64,000 nucleotides of DNA from Roseicyclus marinus (GTDB taxonomy: Bacteria; Pseudomonadota; Alphaproteobacteria; Rhodobacterales; Rhodobacteraceae). How positions within the stretch are numbered: position 1 is the first letter of the stretch; each line of letters opens with the position of its first letter. The notes below the pieces were generated by a model that saw only the letters and a list, made by a program, of their open reading frames with translations, was not told the DNA's origin and searched no databases. This document shows, in pieces, positions 16,531 through 24,911 of the stretch. Location: NCBI RefSeq assembly GCF_030163795.1, contig NZ_JASJOF010000002.1, positions 186,001 through 250,000 of the forward strand. Direction: 5' to 3'. Position numbers and translations under genes: made by a program.

Positions 16531-16701
16531 GGCCACGCTAGCAGAGGCGCTGTGCCAGTCAACGAATTGTCCGCGACGCCATGCGCAAAGACAAGGCAAA
16601 TGATGGTCAAATGATCGCTCTGCCCGTGTCGCTGCCCGATGGCTGGGCAGCGGGCGAAAGCGCCTCTTGTCTCCGCCCGCGCAGACGGGTCTGATGCAGC
16701 C

Positions 16702-17313
16702 ATGCCCAGCGCCCGCCCCCGCACCCGGATCCAGACCAAGAACCGCGAAACGATCCTCGACGCGGCGCTGGAGGTGTTTTCCCAACACGGATTCCGGGGC
16801 GCGACGCTCGACATGATCGCGGCCGAGGCCGGGCTGTCGAAACCCAACCTGCTTTACTATTTCCCGTCCAAGGAAGCGATCCACGTGACGCTCTTGAGCC
16901 AATTGATGAACACTTGGCTCGATCCGCTGCGCGCACTCGACCCCGACGGCGATCCGGTGGCCGAGATTCTCGCCTATGCGCGGCGCAAGCTGGAGATGAG
17001 CCGGGATTTCCCCCGCGAATCGCGGCTTTTCGCCAATGAGATCGTGCAGGGCGCGCCCCGGATGCAGGCGGCGCTGGCGGGTGATCTGAAAAACCTCGTG
17101 GACGAAAAAGCCAAGGTCATCCGAGCTTGGGCAGCCGAGGGGCGGATCGCCGATATCGACCCGCATCATCTCATCTTCTCGATCTGGTCGCTGACACAGC
17201 ACTATGCGGATTTCGACGTGCAGGTCCGCGCCGTTCTGGGCACCGGGCGCGATCCCATCGCCGAGGCGGACCTGTTTCTCGACAGGCTGTTCCGCCGGCT
17301 TCTGGCCCCCTGA
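16702..17313 (+). CDS. rutR: TetR-family pyrimidine regulator, RutR-like
   Basis: 203 residues from the ATG at 16702. The N-terminal helix-turn-helix (NRETILDAALEVFSQHGFRG, then LSKPNLLYYFPSKEAIHVTL) and the C-terminal ligand domain (ESRLFANEIVQGAPRMQAAL, IWSLTQHYADFDVQV) follow the RutR (YcdC-type TetR_C) pattern. E. coli RutR, 212 residues, releases DNA on binding uracil. The adjacent perfect RutR palindrome and the divergent pyrimidine operon support the same role here. The ribosome binding site is weak. Confidence 0.88.
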   Translation: MPSARPRTRIQTKNRETILDAALEVFSQHGFRGATLDMIAAEAGLSKPNLLYYFPSKEAIHVTLLSQLMNTWLDPLRALDPDGDPVAEILAYARRKLEMSRDFPRESRLFANEIVQGAPRMQAALAGDLKNLVDEKAKVIRAWAAEGRIADIDPHHLIFSIWSLTQHYADFDVQVRAVLGTGRDPIAEADLFLDRLFRRLLAP

Positions 17314-17315
17314 TC

Positions 17316-17345
17316 CCTTCATCTTTCCACAAATACGGTCGGGGG
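17316..17345 (-). repeat. Intergenic repeat copy B (GTATTT-nn-GGAAAGATGAAGG)
   Basis: Read on the minus strand the core is CCGACCGTATTTGTGGAAAG followed by ATGAAGGG. It lies between convergent rutR-like and preA genes, next to the hairpin at 17349-17373. Related copies are at 24731-24757, 55230-55258 and, weakly, 32758-32786. Confidence 0.6.
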
Positions 17346-17348
17346 AGC

Positions 17349-17373
17349 CCGAGGGGGCCGACAGCCCCCTCGG
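17349..17373. terminator. Bidirectional terminator hairpin between convergent genes
   Basis: CCGAGGGGGC (17349-17358) and GCCCCCTCGG (17364-17373) form a perfect 10-bp stem with a 5-nt loop, 8 bp before the preA stop codon and 36 bp after the regulator stop. It forms a unit with the adjacent repeat. Confidence 0.6.
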
Positions 17374-17380
17374 TTCCGTC

Positions 17381-18685
17381 CTATTCCGCCGCGCTGCGGG
17401 CCGCGGGGTTGTTGGGATGCGTCGTCCAGTTGGCGTAGTCATCGGACACGGTCACGCCCGTGCGCGGATCGACGGCGCCCGCCTCCATCTGCTCCATCGT
17501 GATGCAGCCCTCGACCGGGCAGACGTTCACGCAGAGATTGCAGGCGACGCATTCATCATCCTGCACCTCGAACACGCGGTCGGGCGACATGGTGATCGCT
17601 TGGTGGCTGGTATCCTCGCAGGCCGCGTAGCAGCGGCCGCACTTGATGCAGGCGTCCTGATCTATGCGGGCCTTGGTCACGTAATTGAGGTTCAGATACT
17701 GCCAATCGGTGACATTCGGGGTCGCGCGACCGATCAGGTCGGACAGTGCCATGTCCTTTTCATCAAGATATTGCGACAGGCCCGAGATCATCTCCTGCAC
17801 GATCTTGAACCCATAGGTCATGGCGGCGGTGCAGACCTGCACGTTGCCTGCACCCAAGGCCAGGAATTCGGCCGCATCGCGCCATGTGGTGACGCCGCCG
17901 ATGCCGGAAATCGGCAGGCCATGGGTTTCGGGGTCGCGCGCGATTTCGGCCACCATGTTGAGCGCGATGGGTTTGACCGCCGGGCCGCAATAGCCGCCGT
18001 GGCTGCCCTTGCCGTCGATCGACGGCTCCGGGCTGAAATTGTCGAGGTTCACGGAGGTGATGGACGACACGGTGTTGATGAGCGACACGGCATCCGCCCC
18101 ACCCTTTTTCGCCGCCCTTGCGGGGCCACGGATATCGGTGATGTTGGGCGTCAGCTTCACGATCACGGGCATCCGCGTGGTCTGCTTGCACCAGCGGGTG
18201 ATAGCCTCGATCAAATCGGGCGCCTGACCCACGGCGCTGCCCATGCCGCGCTCGCTCATTCCGTGCGGGCAGCCGCAGTTGAGTTCGATCCCGTCCGCGC
18301 CGGTTTCCTCGACCAGCGGCAGGATGGCTTTCCACGCCTGTTCCTCGCAGGGCACCATGAGCGAGACGATCATCGCGCGGTCGGGCCACTTGCGCTTGAC
18401 CTCCTTGATCTCGCGCAGATTCACCTCCAGCGGGCGGTCGGTGATCAATTCGATGTTGTTGAGACCCAGAAGGCGGCGGTCGGCGCCCCAGATCGCGCCG
18501 TAGCGCGGGCCGTTGACGTTCACGACCGGCGGCCCGGCCTCGCCCAGCGTCTTCCAGACTACGCCGCCCCAACCCGCCTGAAAGGCACGCTCGACGTTAT
18601 AGGCCTTGTCGGTCGGCGGGGCCGAGGCCAGCCAGAACGGGTTGGGCGACTTGATGCCCAGGAAGGTGGAGGTAAGATCTGCCAT
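17381..18685 (-). CDS. preA: NAD-dependent dihydropyrimidine dehydrogenase, catalytic subunit PreA
   Basis: 434 residues from the ATG at 18685 (GGGAG upstream). With PreT it reduces uracil or thymine to the 5,6-dihydro form. The N-terminal part is a dihydroorotate-dehydrogenase-like FMN barrel (FWLASAPPTDKAYNVERAFQ at the start; GIELNCGCPHGMSERGMGSA is the active-site loop region). The C-terminus has two ferredoxin-type 4Fe-4S motifs, CIKCGRCYAAC and CVACNLCVNVCPVEGC. Reading of the gene starts 78 bp after preT ends. Confidence 0.93.
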   Translation of the reverse strand: MADLTSTFLGIKSPNPFWLASAPPTDKAYNVERAFQAGWGGVVWKTLGEAGPPVVNVNGPRYGAIWGADRRLLGLNNIELITDRPLEVNLREIKEVKRKWPDRAMIVSLMVPCEEQAWKAILPLVEETGADGIELNCGCPHGMSERGMGSAVGQAPDLIEAITRWCKQTTRMPVIVKLTPNITDIRGPARAAKKGGADAVSLINTVSSITSVNLDNFSPEPSIDGKGSHGGYCGPAVKPIALNMVAEIARDPETHGLPISGIGGVTTWRDAAEFLALGAGNVQVCTAAMTYGFKIVQEMISGLSQYLDEKDMALSDLIGRATPNVTDWQYLNLNYVTKARIDQDACIKCGRCYAACEDTSHQAITMSPDRVFEVQDDECVACNLCVNVCPVEGCITMEQMEAGAVDPRTGVTVSDDYANWTTHPNNPAARSAAE

Positions 18686-18712
18686 GGTCCCGGTCTCCCT
18701 TTTGCCTGTCAG

Positions 18713-18730
18713 AATTTTCGCTGGAAAATT
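18713..18730 (-). promoter_or_regulatory. AT-rich inverted repeat in the preT-preA gap
   Basis: AATTTTC-GCTG-GAAAATT, a perfect 7-bp inverted repeat with a 4-nt centre. It is strikingly AT-rich compared with its surroundings and sits 28 bp upstream of the preA start. It could be an mRNA hairpin adjusting subunit ratios or a protein-binding site. Confidence 0.4.
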
Positions 18731-18763
18731 CATGAGTTGCGGATAATCGACTGAATGGTCCCA

Positions 18764-20098
18764 TCAGCCCATGAGGCTGGAGTGGATATCTTCGGCAGCG
18801 TCGCGGCCTTCGGCGACGGCGGTGACGGTCAAATCTTCGCCGCCACTGGCGCAATCGCCGCCCGCCCAGATGCCCTTCAGGGTTGTGCGGCCCGGACCGT
18901 TGACCGCGATCTTGCCGCCGGTGATGTCCAGCCCGTCCGGTGCGCCGTCGAGCGTCTGGCCGATGGCCTTGAGAACCTGGTCGGCGGGAATGTCGAAGGT
19001 TTCGCCCGTGCCGACGAGGGACCGACCCTCGGACCTTGTGTATTCGACCCGGACGCCGGTGACCGCGCCATTGCCGAGGATTGCGACGGGCATGGCGTTG
19101 AAGACGAAGCGCACGCCCTTGGATGCTGCAAGGTCCTGTTCGTAGCGGCTGGCAGGCATCGCGTCGCGTCCGCGCCGGTAGAGAACCGTCACGCTTTCCG
19201 CGCCCAGAAGCTTGGATTGCACAGCCGCGTCGATGGCGGTCATGCCACCACCGATGACGACGACATTGCGCCCGACAGGCAGCGCGGCAAGATCGGACGA
19301 TTGACGCAGGTCCGCAATGAAATCGACGGCATCGCGAACACCAGACCGATCTTCGCCTGTGGCGCGCAGCGCGTTCACCCCGCCAAGACCCATGCCGAGG
19401 AACACCGCGTCGAACTCGGCGCGGAGCCCGTCGAGCGTGATGTCGCGGCCCAGCGCCTTGCCGGTTTCCATCGTGATGCCGCCGATCTCGAGCAGCCAAT
19501 CGACCTCGGCCTTGGCGAAATTTCCAACGGATTTGTAGTAGGCGATGCCGTATTCGTTCAGCCCGCCGCCCTTGGGTTTGGCGTCGTAGATCGTCACGTC
19601 ATGCCCGTGCAGGGCAAGGCGATGGGCACATGCTAGACCCGCAGGCCCCGCGCCCACGACCGCCACGCGCTTGCCGGTGGCAGCGGCGCGGGTGAAGGGG
19701 TGGATGCCCTGCTCCATCAGCGTGTCGGTGGCGAAGCGTTGCAGGCGGCCGATCTCGACCGGTTTGCCCTCGGCGGCCTCGCGCACGCAGGCTTCTTCGC
19801 ACAAGGTCTCGGTCGGGCAGACGCGGGCGCACATGCCGCCAAGAATGTTTTGATCGAAAATGGTTTTGGCCGCTGCCTCGGGCGTACCCGTGGCGATCTG
19901 GCGGATGAACAGCGGGATGTCGATCGAGGTGGGGCAGGCCGTGATGCAGGGCGCGTCATGGCAGAAATAACAGCGGTCGGCGGCCACCAGCGCCTCGTGC
20001 GCATCGAGCGGCGCGTGCAGATCGGAAAAGTTTTCGGCCAGCGTCGCCGGGTCGAGACGGGCGGGCGCGATGCCGGGGGTGAAAGGGCTGTTCGTCAT
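18764..20098 (-). CDS. preT: NAD-dependent dihydropyrimidine dehydrogenase, subunit PreT
   Basis: 444 residues from the ATG at 20098, which has GGGAG 9 bp upstream; an ATG 9 bases earlier abuts that site and is less likely. Electron-input subunit of PreTA, related to the glutamate synthase small subunit. N-terminal iron-sulfur cysteines are at 43, 46, 51 and 55 and at 90, 94, 100 and 104. An FAD-binding GAGPAGLACAHRLALHG and an NAD(P)-binding VIGGGMTAIDAAVQSKLLGA follow, and a C-terminal GIWAGGDCASGGEDLTVTAV motif closes the FAD fold. The preA neighbour separates it from GltD. Confidence 0.92.
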   Translation of the reverse strand: MTNSPFTPGIAPARLDPATLAENFSDLHAPLDAHEALVAADRCYFCHDAPCITACPTSIDIPLFIRQIATGTPEAAAKTIFDQNILGGMCARVCPTETLCEEACVREAAEGKPVEIGRLQRFATDTLMEQGIHPFTRAAATGKRVAVVGAGPAGLACAHRLALHGHDVTIYDAKPKGGGLNEYGIAYYKSVGNFAKAEVDWLLEIGGITMETGKALGRDITLDGLRAEFDAVFLGMGLGGVNALRATGEDRSGVRDAVDFIADLRQSSDLAALPVGRNVVVIGGGMTAIDAAVQSKLLGAESVTVLYRRGRDAMPASRYEQDLAASKGVRFVFNAMPVAILGNGAVTGVRVEYTRSEGRSLVGTGETFDIPADQVLKAIGQTLDGAPDGLDITGGKIAVNGPGRTTLKGIWAGGDCASGGEDLTVTAVAEGRDAAEDIHSSLMG

Positions 20099-20161
20099 CG
20101 GGTGCATCTCCCTGCAGGCGAATGGCTGTGATCTGATCGGAGGCTGGCACGGGTCCCAAAT

Positions 20162-20177
20162 TTTATCAAATGGTAAA
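20162..20177. promoter_or_regulatory. Degenerate RutR-like site upstream of preT
   Basis: TTTATCA-AA-TGGTAAA differs from TTGACCA-nn-TGGTCAA at three of 14 fixed positions and keeps near-perfect dyad symmetry, extended by flanking A and T bases. It is 64 bp upstream of preT. It may place preTA under the same regulator as the aminotransferase operon, but could also serve the divergent accB promoter. Confidence 0.4.
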
Positions 20178-20383
20178 TTTCTGCGGGGAGGTGTTTCGCA
20201 AAGGTTAACGCCACAAGCCGATCGTCGTGCCGAAAAAACGGGCAGCTCCGGGATGGGTCGGGATGCACGGGGCGGGTTTTCCCCGCACGACGCCTGCGCT
20301 ATACGCGTCAGCCAGACGGACCCGACGAGAGGGTGGAGCGCGGCCAAGGTCTTTTGACCCGCCGCCGAGCTGCGAGGACAAAG

Positions 20384-20881
20384 ATGAGCGACAAGAACGA
20401 TGCAACCCGCGCCAGCGACGTGGCCTTCATCAAGGCGCTTGCCGAGCTGCTGGACACGAGTGACCTGACCGAGATTCAGGTCAAGCGCGAATACGGCGAG
20501 AATGACTGGCTAAACGTGCGCGTGGCGCGCGGCGGCGCGGTCATGATGCAGGCCCCGATGGCGATGGCGCAGGCGCCGATGGCCGCGGCCCCCGTCGTTG
20601 GAGCGGCGGCCCCTGCCCCGGCCGCGGTGAGCGATCCCGCGCAAGCGCCCGGCGCCGTGACCTCGCCCATGGTCGGCACCGTCTATCTTCAGGCCGAACC
20701 CGGCTCGAAACCCTTTGTCGCGGTCGGCGACCAGGTGGCCGAAGGGCAGACGCTGCTGATCGTCGAGGCGATGAAGACGATGAACCAGATCCCCGCGCCG
20801 CGCGCGGGCATTGTCAAGCGGATCCTCGTCGAGGATGGGGCGCCCGTCGAATACGGCGCGCCGCTCATGATCATCGAGTGA
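20384..20881 (+). CDS. accB: Biotin carboxyl carrier protein of acetyl-CoA carboxylase
   Basis: 165 residues. Carries the biotin that shuttles carboxyl groups for malonyl-CoA synthesis. The biotinylated lysine is K131 in EAMKTMNQI. The N-terminal domain (FIKALAELLDTSDLTEIQVK) is followed by an Ala/Pro/Met-rich linker (residues about 52-90) and the biotinyl fold. Start ATG at 20384 with GAGG upstream. It is followed after 15 bp by accC, so the two form an operon. The gap of 285 bp upstream is shared with preT. Confidence 0.95.
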   Translation: MSDKNDATRASDVAFIKALAELLDTSDLTEIQVKREYGENDWLNVRVARGGAVMMQAPMAMAQAPMAAAPVVGAAAPAPAAVSDPAQAPGAVTSPMVGTVYLQAEPGSKPFVAVGDQVAEGQTLLIVEAMKTMNQIPAPRAGIVKRILVEDGAPVEYGAPLMIIE

Positions 20882-20896
20882 GCGGGGCGTAGCGCA

Positions 20897-22243
20897 ATGT
20901 TCAACAAGATCCTCATCGCCAACCGCGGCGAGATCGCGCTGCGCGTCATCCGGGCCGCGCGCGAGATGGGGGTGGCCACCGTCGCCGTGCATTCCACCGC
21001 CGACAGCGACGCGATGCATGTGCGCATGGCCGACGAGGCGATCTGCATCGGGCCGCCGCCCTCCGGGCAATCCTACCTGTCGATGCCCGCGCTGATTTCG
21101 GCCTGCGAGATCACCGGCGCGGAAGCGATCCACCCCGGCTACGGCTTCCTGTCGGAGAACGCCAATTTCGTTCAGGCGGTCGAGGATCATGGCATCAAGT
21201 TCATCGGCCCCTCGGCGGAACACATCCGCCTGATGGGCGACAAGATCACCGCCAAGGACACGATGAAGAAGCTTGGTGTGCCTTGCGTTCCGGGATCGGA
21301 AGGCGGCGTCCATCATCTCGACACCGCCTATGCGGTCGCCAAGGAGGCGGGCTATCCGGTCATCGTGAAGGCCACGGCAGGCGGCGGCGGGCGCGGCATG
21401 AAGCTCGCGCGGACCGAAGCGGAGCTGGAAACGGCCTTTCGCACCGCGCGGAGCGAGGCCAAGGCCGCCTTCGGCAATGACGAGGTCTATATCGAGAAAT
21501 ACCTCGGGCGGCCCCGCCATATCGAGGTGCAGGTCTTTGGCGACGGCAAGGGCCGCGCCGTGCATCTGGGCGAACGGGATTGTTCGCTGCAGCGCCGCCA
21601 CCAGAAGGTGTTCGAGGAGGCCCCCGGCCCCGCCATCGACCGCGAGACGCGCGACCGGATCGGGGCGACTTGCGCGAAGGCCGTGGCCGATCTGGGCTAC
21701 GAAGGTGCGGGCACGATCGAGTTTCTGTACGAGGACGGCGAGTTCTTCTTCATCGAGATGAACACGCGGCTTCAGGTCGAACATCCGGTGACGGAGGCGA
21801 TTTTCGGCGTCGACCTTGTGCGCGAGCAGATCCGCGTGGCGGCGGGCCTGCCCATGTCCTTCGAACAGGGCGATCTGGAAGTGAACGGGCATGCGATCGA
21901 AGTGCGCATCAACGCCGAGAAGCTGCCGAATTTCTCGCCTTCGCCGGGACGGATCACCCAGTATCACGCGCCGGGGGGATTGGGCGTTCGGATGGACAGT
22001 GCCATTTACGACGGCTACCGCATCCCGCCCTATTACGACAGCCTGATCGGCAAGCTGATCGTGCATGGCCGTGACCGGCCCGAGGCGCTGGCGCGTCTGA
22101 AGCGCGCCTTGGGCGAGCTGATCGTGGATGGTGTCGACACGACCGTGCCGCTGTTCCACGCGTTGCTGGAAGAACCGGCGATACTATCGGGCGATTACAC
22201 GATCCACTGGCTGGAAGGCTGGCTTGCCGAGAACCTCGGCTGA
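20897..22243 (+). CDS. accC: Biotin carboxylase subunit of acetyl-CoA carboxylase
   Basis: 448 residues, the usual length. ATP-dependent carboxylation of biotin on AccB. It starts [20 protein letters not shown]; the glycine-rich ATP-grasp loop [14 protein letters not shown], the active-site segment [20 protein letters not shown] and [11 protein letters not shown] are all intact. Confidence 0.97.
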   Translation: MFNKILIANRGEIALRVIRAAREMGVATVAVHSTADSDAMHVRMADEAICIGPPPSGQSYLSMPALISACEITGAEAIHPGYGFLSENANFVQAVEDHGIKFIGPSAEHIRLMGDKITAKDTMKKLGVPCVPGSEGGVHHLDTAYAVAKEAGYPVIVKATAGGGGRGMKLARTEAELETAFRTARSEAKAAFGNDEVYIEKYLGRPRHIEVQVFGDGKGRAVHLGERDCSLQRRHQKVFEEAPGPAIDRETRDRIGATCAKAVADLGYEGAGTIEFLYEDGEFFFIEMNTRLQVEHPVTEAIFGVDLVREQIRVAAGLPMSFEQGDLEVNGHAIEVRINAEKLPNFSPSPGRITQYHAPGGLGVRMDSAIYDGYRIPPYYDSLIGKLIVHGRDRPEALARLKRALGELIVDGVDTTVPLFHALLEEPAILSGDYTIHWLEGWLAENLG

Positions 22244-22394
22244 GGATTGGCCCGTCTCGGGGCGGTATCCGCCCGAGCGCATCCCGGCCCTGCCCGAGGG
22301 CGGGCCGGTGGTGGACTTGGGCCATGGCCTGCCGCCTGCAAGACTTTTGCGTTTCCCCCATGACTTTCCGGGCGGGCATCCCATATCACGGGGC

Positions 22395-23057
22395 ATGGCA
22401 CATGACATGTTCGCGTCGGCCAGACCGACGCTGACGCCGGAGCTGATGATACGGGCCTACGCGGCCGGCATCTTCCCGATGTCGGACGGCGCGGATGACG
22501 ACAGCATTTTCTGGGTCGATCCGCAGCGGCGGGGCGTGTTCCCGCTGGACCGGTTCCACGTCTCGCGCAGTCTGTCACGCCGGATCCGCCAAGGCGGCTT
22601 CGAGATCGCGATCAATCGCGATTTCGGGGGTGTGGTGGAGGCCTGCGCCGACCGGCCCGAGACATGGATCAATGCCGATATCTTTCGCACCTACACGGCG
22701 CTTCAAGCGATGGGACAGGCCCATTCCGTCGAGGTCTGGATCGATGGCGCGCTGGCGGGGGGTGTGTTCGGCGTGACGCTGGGGGCGGCGTTTTTCGGCG
22801 AATCCATGTTCTCGCGCCAGAGGGACGGATCGAAGCTGGCGCTGGTGCATCTGATCGAGCGGCTGCGCGCGGGCGGCTTTCAATTGTTCGACACGCAATT
22901 CACGACGACGCATCTGGAAAGCCTCGGCGCGGTGGAAATTCCCCGTGCGGAATATCGGCGGCAGTTGCAATTGGCACTGGCGAGCGAGGCGGATTTCTTT
23001 GCGATGGATCGCCAGCGCGTTCAACCGTCCGAGCAGCGCAGCGCCCAGACATCGTAG
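22395..23057 (+). CDS. aat: Leucyl/phenylalanyl-tRNA--protein transferase
   Basis: 220 residues from the ATG at 22395 (an ATG at 22407 is possible). It attaches Leu or Phe to N-terminal Arg or Lys, marking proteins for ClpS/ClpAP in the N-end rule pathway. Family motifs: LMIRAYAAGIFPMSD, FWVDPQRRGVFPLDRFHVSR, GALAGGVFGVTLGAAFFGES(M) and QLFDTQFTTTHLESLGAVEI. It follows accC after 151 bp. Its 3' end overlaps the convergent DUF2155 gene by 37 bp, giving a basic, glutamine-rich tail. Confidence 0.93.
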   Translation: MAHDMFASARPTLTPELMIRAYAAGIFPMSDGADDDSIFWVDPQRRGVFPLDRFHVSRSLSRRIRQGGFEIAINRDFGGVVEACADRPETWINADIFRTYTALQAMGQAHSVEVWIDGALAGGVFGVTLGAAFFGESMFSRQRDGSKLALVHLIERLRAGGFQLFDTQFTTTHLESLGAVEIPRAEYRRQLQLALASEADFFAMDRQRVQPSEQRSAQTS

Positions 23058-23599
23058 CGGGGGTGTTCGAGGGCCACGAGCGCGGGGGATGAGGCGACCA
23101 TCCAGCCGTCGAAGACCGGGGCCCCCGCATCGGTCAGCACCTCGAGATGAACGAAGGCATCCGATGACGGATCCTCGACCGGGTAGCGGCATTCGATGGC
23201 CCGGATCGCCAGCCGCCCGAACATGATTGTCTCGCCCATGGCGAGGTCGATGTCGATGGGCCGTCCCAGCATCTTGTCGAGGGCGCGCAGGACCACCCGC
23301 GGCGCTTGCGCGGTTTCGGGCTGGAACACGGAGGTGATGGGCGAGCCGGTTCCGGGAAAGCTGCGCAGGGTGACATCGGGTTGGCCTTCGGTGATCTGCA
23401 ACTGGATCTCGGGGCCGGTGGTGGGCAGGCCGTCATCGGTGCCGAGCGAGGGCGCATCGGGGTCGATCGCCGCGTCGGGGTTGAGTGCAAAACCTTCGAG
23501 CGTGCCCCCGCCGAGGCTGTCGAATTGCTGGGCCGGGACAGGATGCCCCGCCACGGCCAAGAGCAGCGCGAAGGCCGAGACCGCGCCGCGCCCGATCAT
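23021..23599 (-). CDS. DUF2155 family secreted protein
   Basis: 192 residues with a signal peptide (MIGRGAVSAFALLLAVAGHPVPA-QQ). The C-terminal two-thirds is the DUF2155 domain: VVLRALDKMLGRPIDIDLAMG, ETIMFGRLAIRAIECRYPVE and FDGWMVASSPALVALEHPRYDVWALRC. The family is common in Alphaproteobacteria next to mlaD and NDUFA12 genes. Its function is unknown. It overlaps the mlaD stop by 4 bp, implying coupled translation. Confidence 0.85.
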   Translation of the reverse strand: MIGRGAVSAFALLLAVAGHPVPAQQFDSLGGGTLEGFALNPDAAIDPDAPSLGTDDGLPTTGPEIQLQITEGQPDVTLRSFPGTGSPITSVFQPETAQAPRVVLRALDKMLGRPIDIDLAMGETIMFGRLAIRAIECRYPVEDPSSDAFVHLEVLTDAGAPVFDGWMVASSPALVALEHPRYDVWALRCSDG

Positions 23600-24054
23600 T
23601 CGGCGTCGCTGCCCGAAACGAAGCGCATCAGGAGCGTCACGAGGCTGACCGAGCCTTGGGTGTCCATGATCTGGTCGCCGGGGGCATAGGTAAAGGGCGA
23701 GCCACCCGGCAGGATCTCGACGAAATTGCCGCCCAGAAGGCCTTCGGACGAGATGGCGATGGCGCTGTCGTCGGGCAATTCGATGTCGTCTCGGAGCGTG
23801 AAGGTGGTTTCGGCCCGGAAGGTTTCGGGGTTGAGCGCCATGTCCGTGACGGTGCCGACCCGAACGCCCGCCATCCGCACCTCGGTGCCGACCGAGATGC
23901 CGTCGGCAGAGCGGAAGGAGGCGGTGAGCGGGTAGGACCCCCCCGCGGGGCCCGAACCGGTGCTGTTCGCGGCATAGAGAAAGAAGCCCACGGCGACCGC
24001 CATGACGGCGGCACCCACCAGAACCTCGGTGATCGTGTTGTCCTGCGTGGCCAT
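23596..24054 (-). CDS. mlaD: MlaD-like MCE domain protein (outer-membrane lipid asymmetry)
   Basis: 152 residues. A single N-terminal transmembrane anchor (VLVGAAVMAVAVGFFLYAA) is followed by one MCE domain (LTASFRSADGISVGTEVRMAGVRVGTVTDM, AISSEGLLGGNFVEILPGG). MlaD forms a hexameric ring on the inner-membrane MlaFEDB complex that moves phospholipids between membranes. No other mla gene lies beside it here, a common arrangement in this group. Confidence 0.9.
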   Translation of the reverse strand: MATQDNTITEVLVGAAVMAVAVGFFLYAANSTGSGPAGGSYPLTASFRSADGISVGTEVRMAGVRVGTVTDMALNPETFRAETTFTLRDDIELPDDSAIAISSEGLLGGNFVEILPGGSPFTYAPGDQIMDTQGSVSLVTLLMRFVSGSDAE

Positions 24055-24155
24055 GCTTTGTGCCCCCTCGTCAGCCTTCGGTCACCCGGCGCTTATCGCA
24101 ACTGGGCGCGGACGATCCAAGGGGTCTTGGGCCTGCGCGGCCGCGAAAGTGCCGC

Positions 24156-24533
24156 TCACTCGGGCGTCCAGGCCTCGTAATCGCGACGCTCGACCGGGTC
24201 GGCGCGGCGAATCGAGCCCGCGGGCAGATGCGCGAGCGGCGTGCCGGTCGGGTTGGCGAGATGGGGTTTTTCCCACGCTTTGTGCGGCAACGGGCGTTCA
24301 TCGGGCGTTTCCGCCCAGGTGTGATGCAGCCAGCCGTGCCAATCGGGGCTGATGCGGCTTGCCTCGGCCTCGCCGTTGAAGATGACCCAGCGGCGTTTGC
24401 CGTCGCGTGTGCGATAGAAAACGTTGCCCTGGTCGTCCTGCCCGACCTTGACGCCGTTGCGCGCGGTCCAGAGCTGGGTTCCGACCGTCTGGCCGTTCCA
24501 CCAGGTCACGAGGCGGTTGAGAAAGCTGAGCAT
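24156..24533 (-). CDS. NDUFA12-like accessory subunit of NADH:ubiquinone oxidoreductase
   Basis: 125 residues from the ATG at 24533. Homologue of mitochondrial complex I subunit B17.2/NDUFA12, a supernumerary subunit present in Alphaproteobacteria. Motifs: [48 protein letters not shown] and [15 protein letters not shown]. It is first in a run with mlaD and DUF2155 and away from the main nuo operon. Confidence 0.9.
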   Translation of the reverse strand: MLSFLNRLVTWWNGQTVGTQLWTARNGVKVGQDDQGNVFYRTRDGKRRWVIFNGEAEASRISPDWHGWLHHTWAETPDERPLPHKAWEKPHLANPTGTPLAHLPAGSIRRADPVERRDYEAWTPE

Positions 24534-24911
24534 GGGCGGCACCGTCGGGGCGTTGAGGTCAGTTGCGGGTCGTTCTGCCCCATGTGGCGCGGGGCGTCCA
24601 GTGCCATGGGGTCGCGCTTCGGGGGCTTGGGCCCCCTCATTGCGGCGGGGGCTGTCGGCGGGGGGCTGTCTGCCCCTCGTTCCGGAGGAATGGCTCAAGC
24701 CGGGGGGGGGCTGTCTGCCCCCCGCACCCCCCGAGAGTATTTGCAAAGCAAAGACGGAAAGAACGCGGGGTGGATGCGCGGGGGCGGAGCTGGAACATCT
24801 GTCGGGGGTGGTGGGGGGTGCGCGGACGGGCGGCCTTTCCTTGTGCGGGGCGATTGAAGGCGGGGCGCGCTTTGCCTAATGCTGCGCGGGAAGGCCTTGA
24901 GGGAGAGACAC
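24534..24911 (+). other. 378-bp intergenic region with G-rich hairpins and repeat
   Basis: Divergent gap between the NDUFA12 homologue and the MetY-like gene. It holds two direct copies of the hairpin GGGGC-TGTCT-GCCCC (24662-24676 and 24707-24721), the second extended by a run of nine G, followed by the repeat at 24731-24757. I see no convincing gene and no match to the SAM riboswitch classes that I know. The extreme G strand bias in 24640-24860 is unusual for a promoter region. Confidence 0.6.
24731..24757 (+). repeat. Intergenic repeat copy A
   Basis: CCGAGAGTATTTGCAAAGCA followed by AAGACGG. Preceded by a GGGGGGC/GCCCCCC hairpin (24705-24723), the same layout as copy B, where the hairpin is at 17349-17373. 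Confidence 0.55.

Noticed and set aside
18764-20098. Glutamate synthase small subunit
   Set aside because: PreT shares this fold, but the adjacent preA and the absence of a gltB-type gene make PreT the better call.
20510-22159. 549-residue minus-strand frame opposite accB and accC
   Set aside because: accB and accC are unmistakable on the plus strand; the antisense protein has no family features.
24534-24911. SAM riboswitch upstream of the MetY-like gene
   Set aside because: I could not find the conserved cores of SAM-I, SAM-II or SAM/SAH classes; only G-rich hairpins and a repeat are present.
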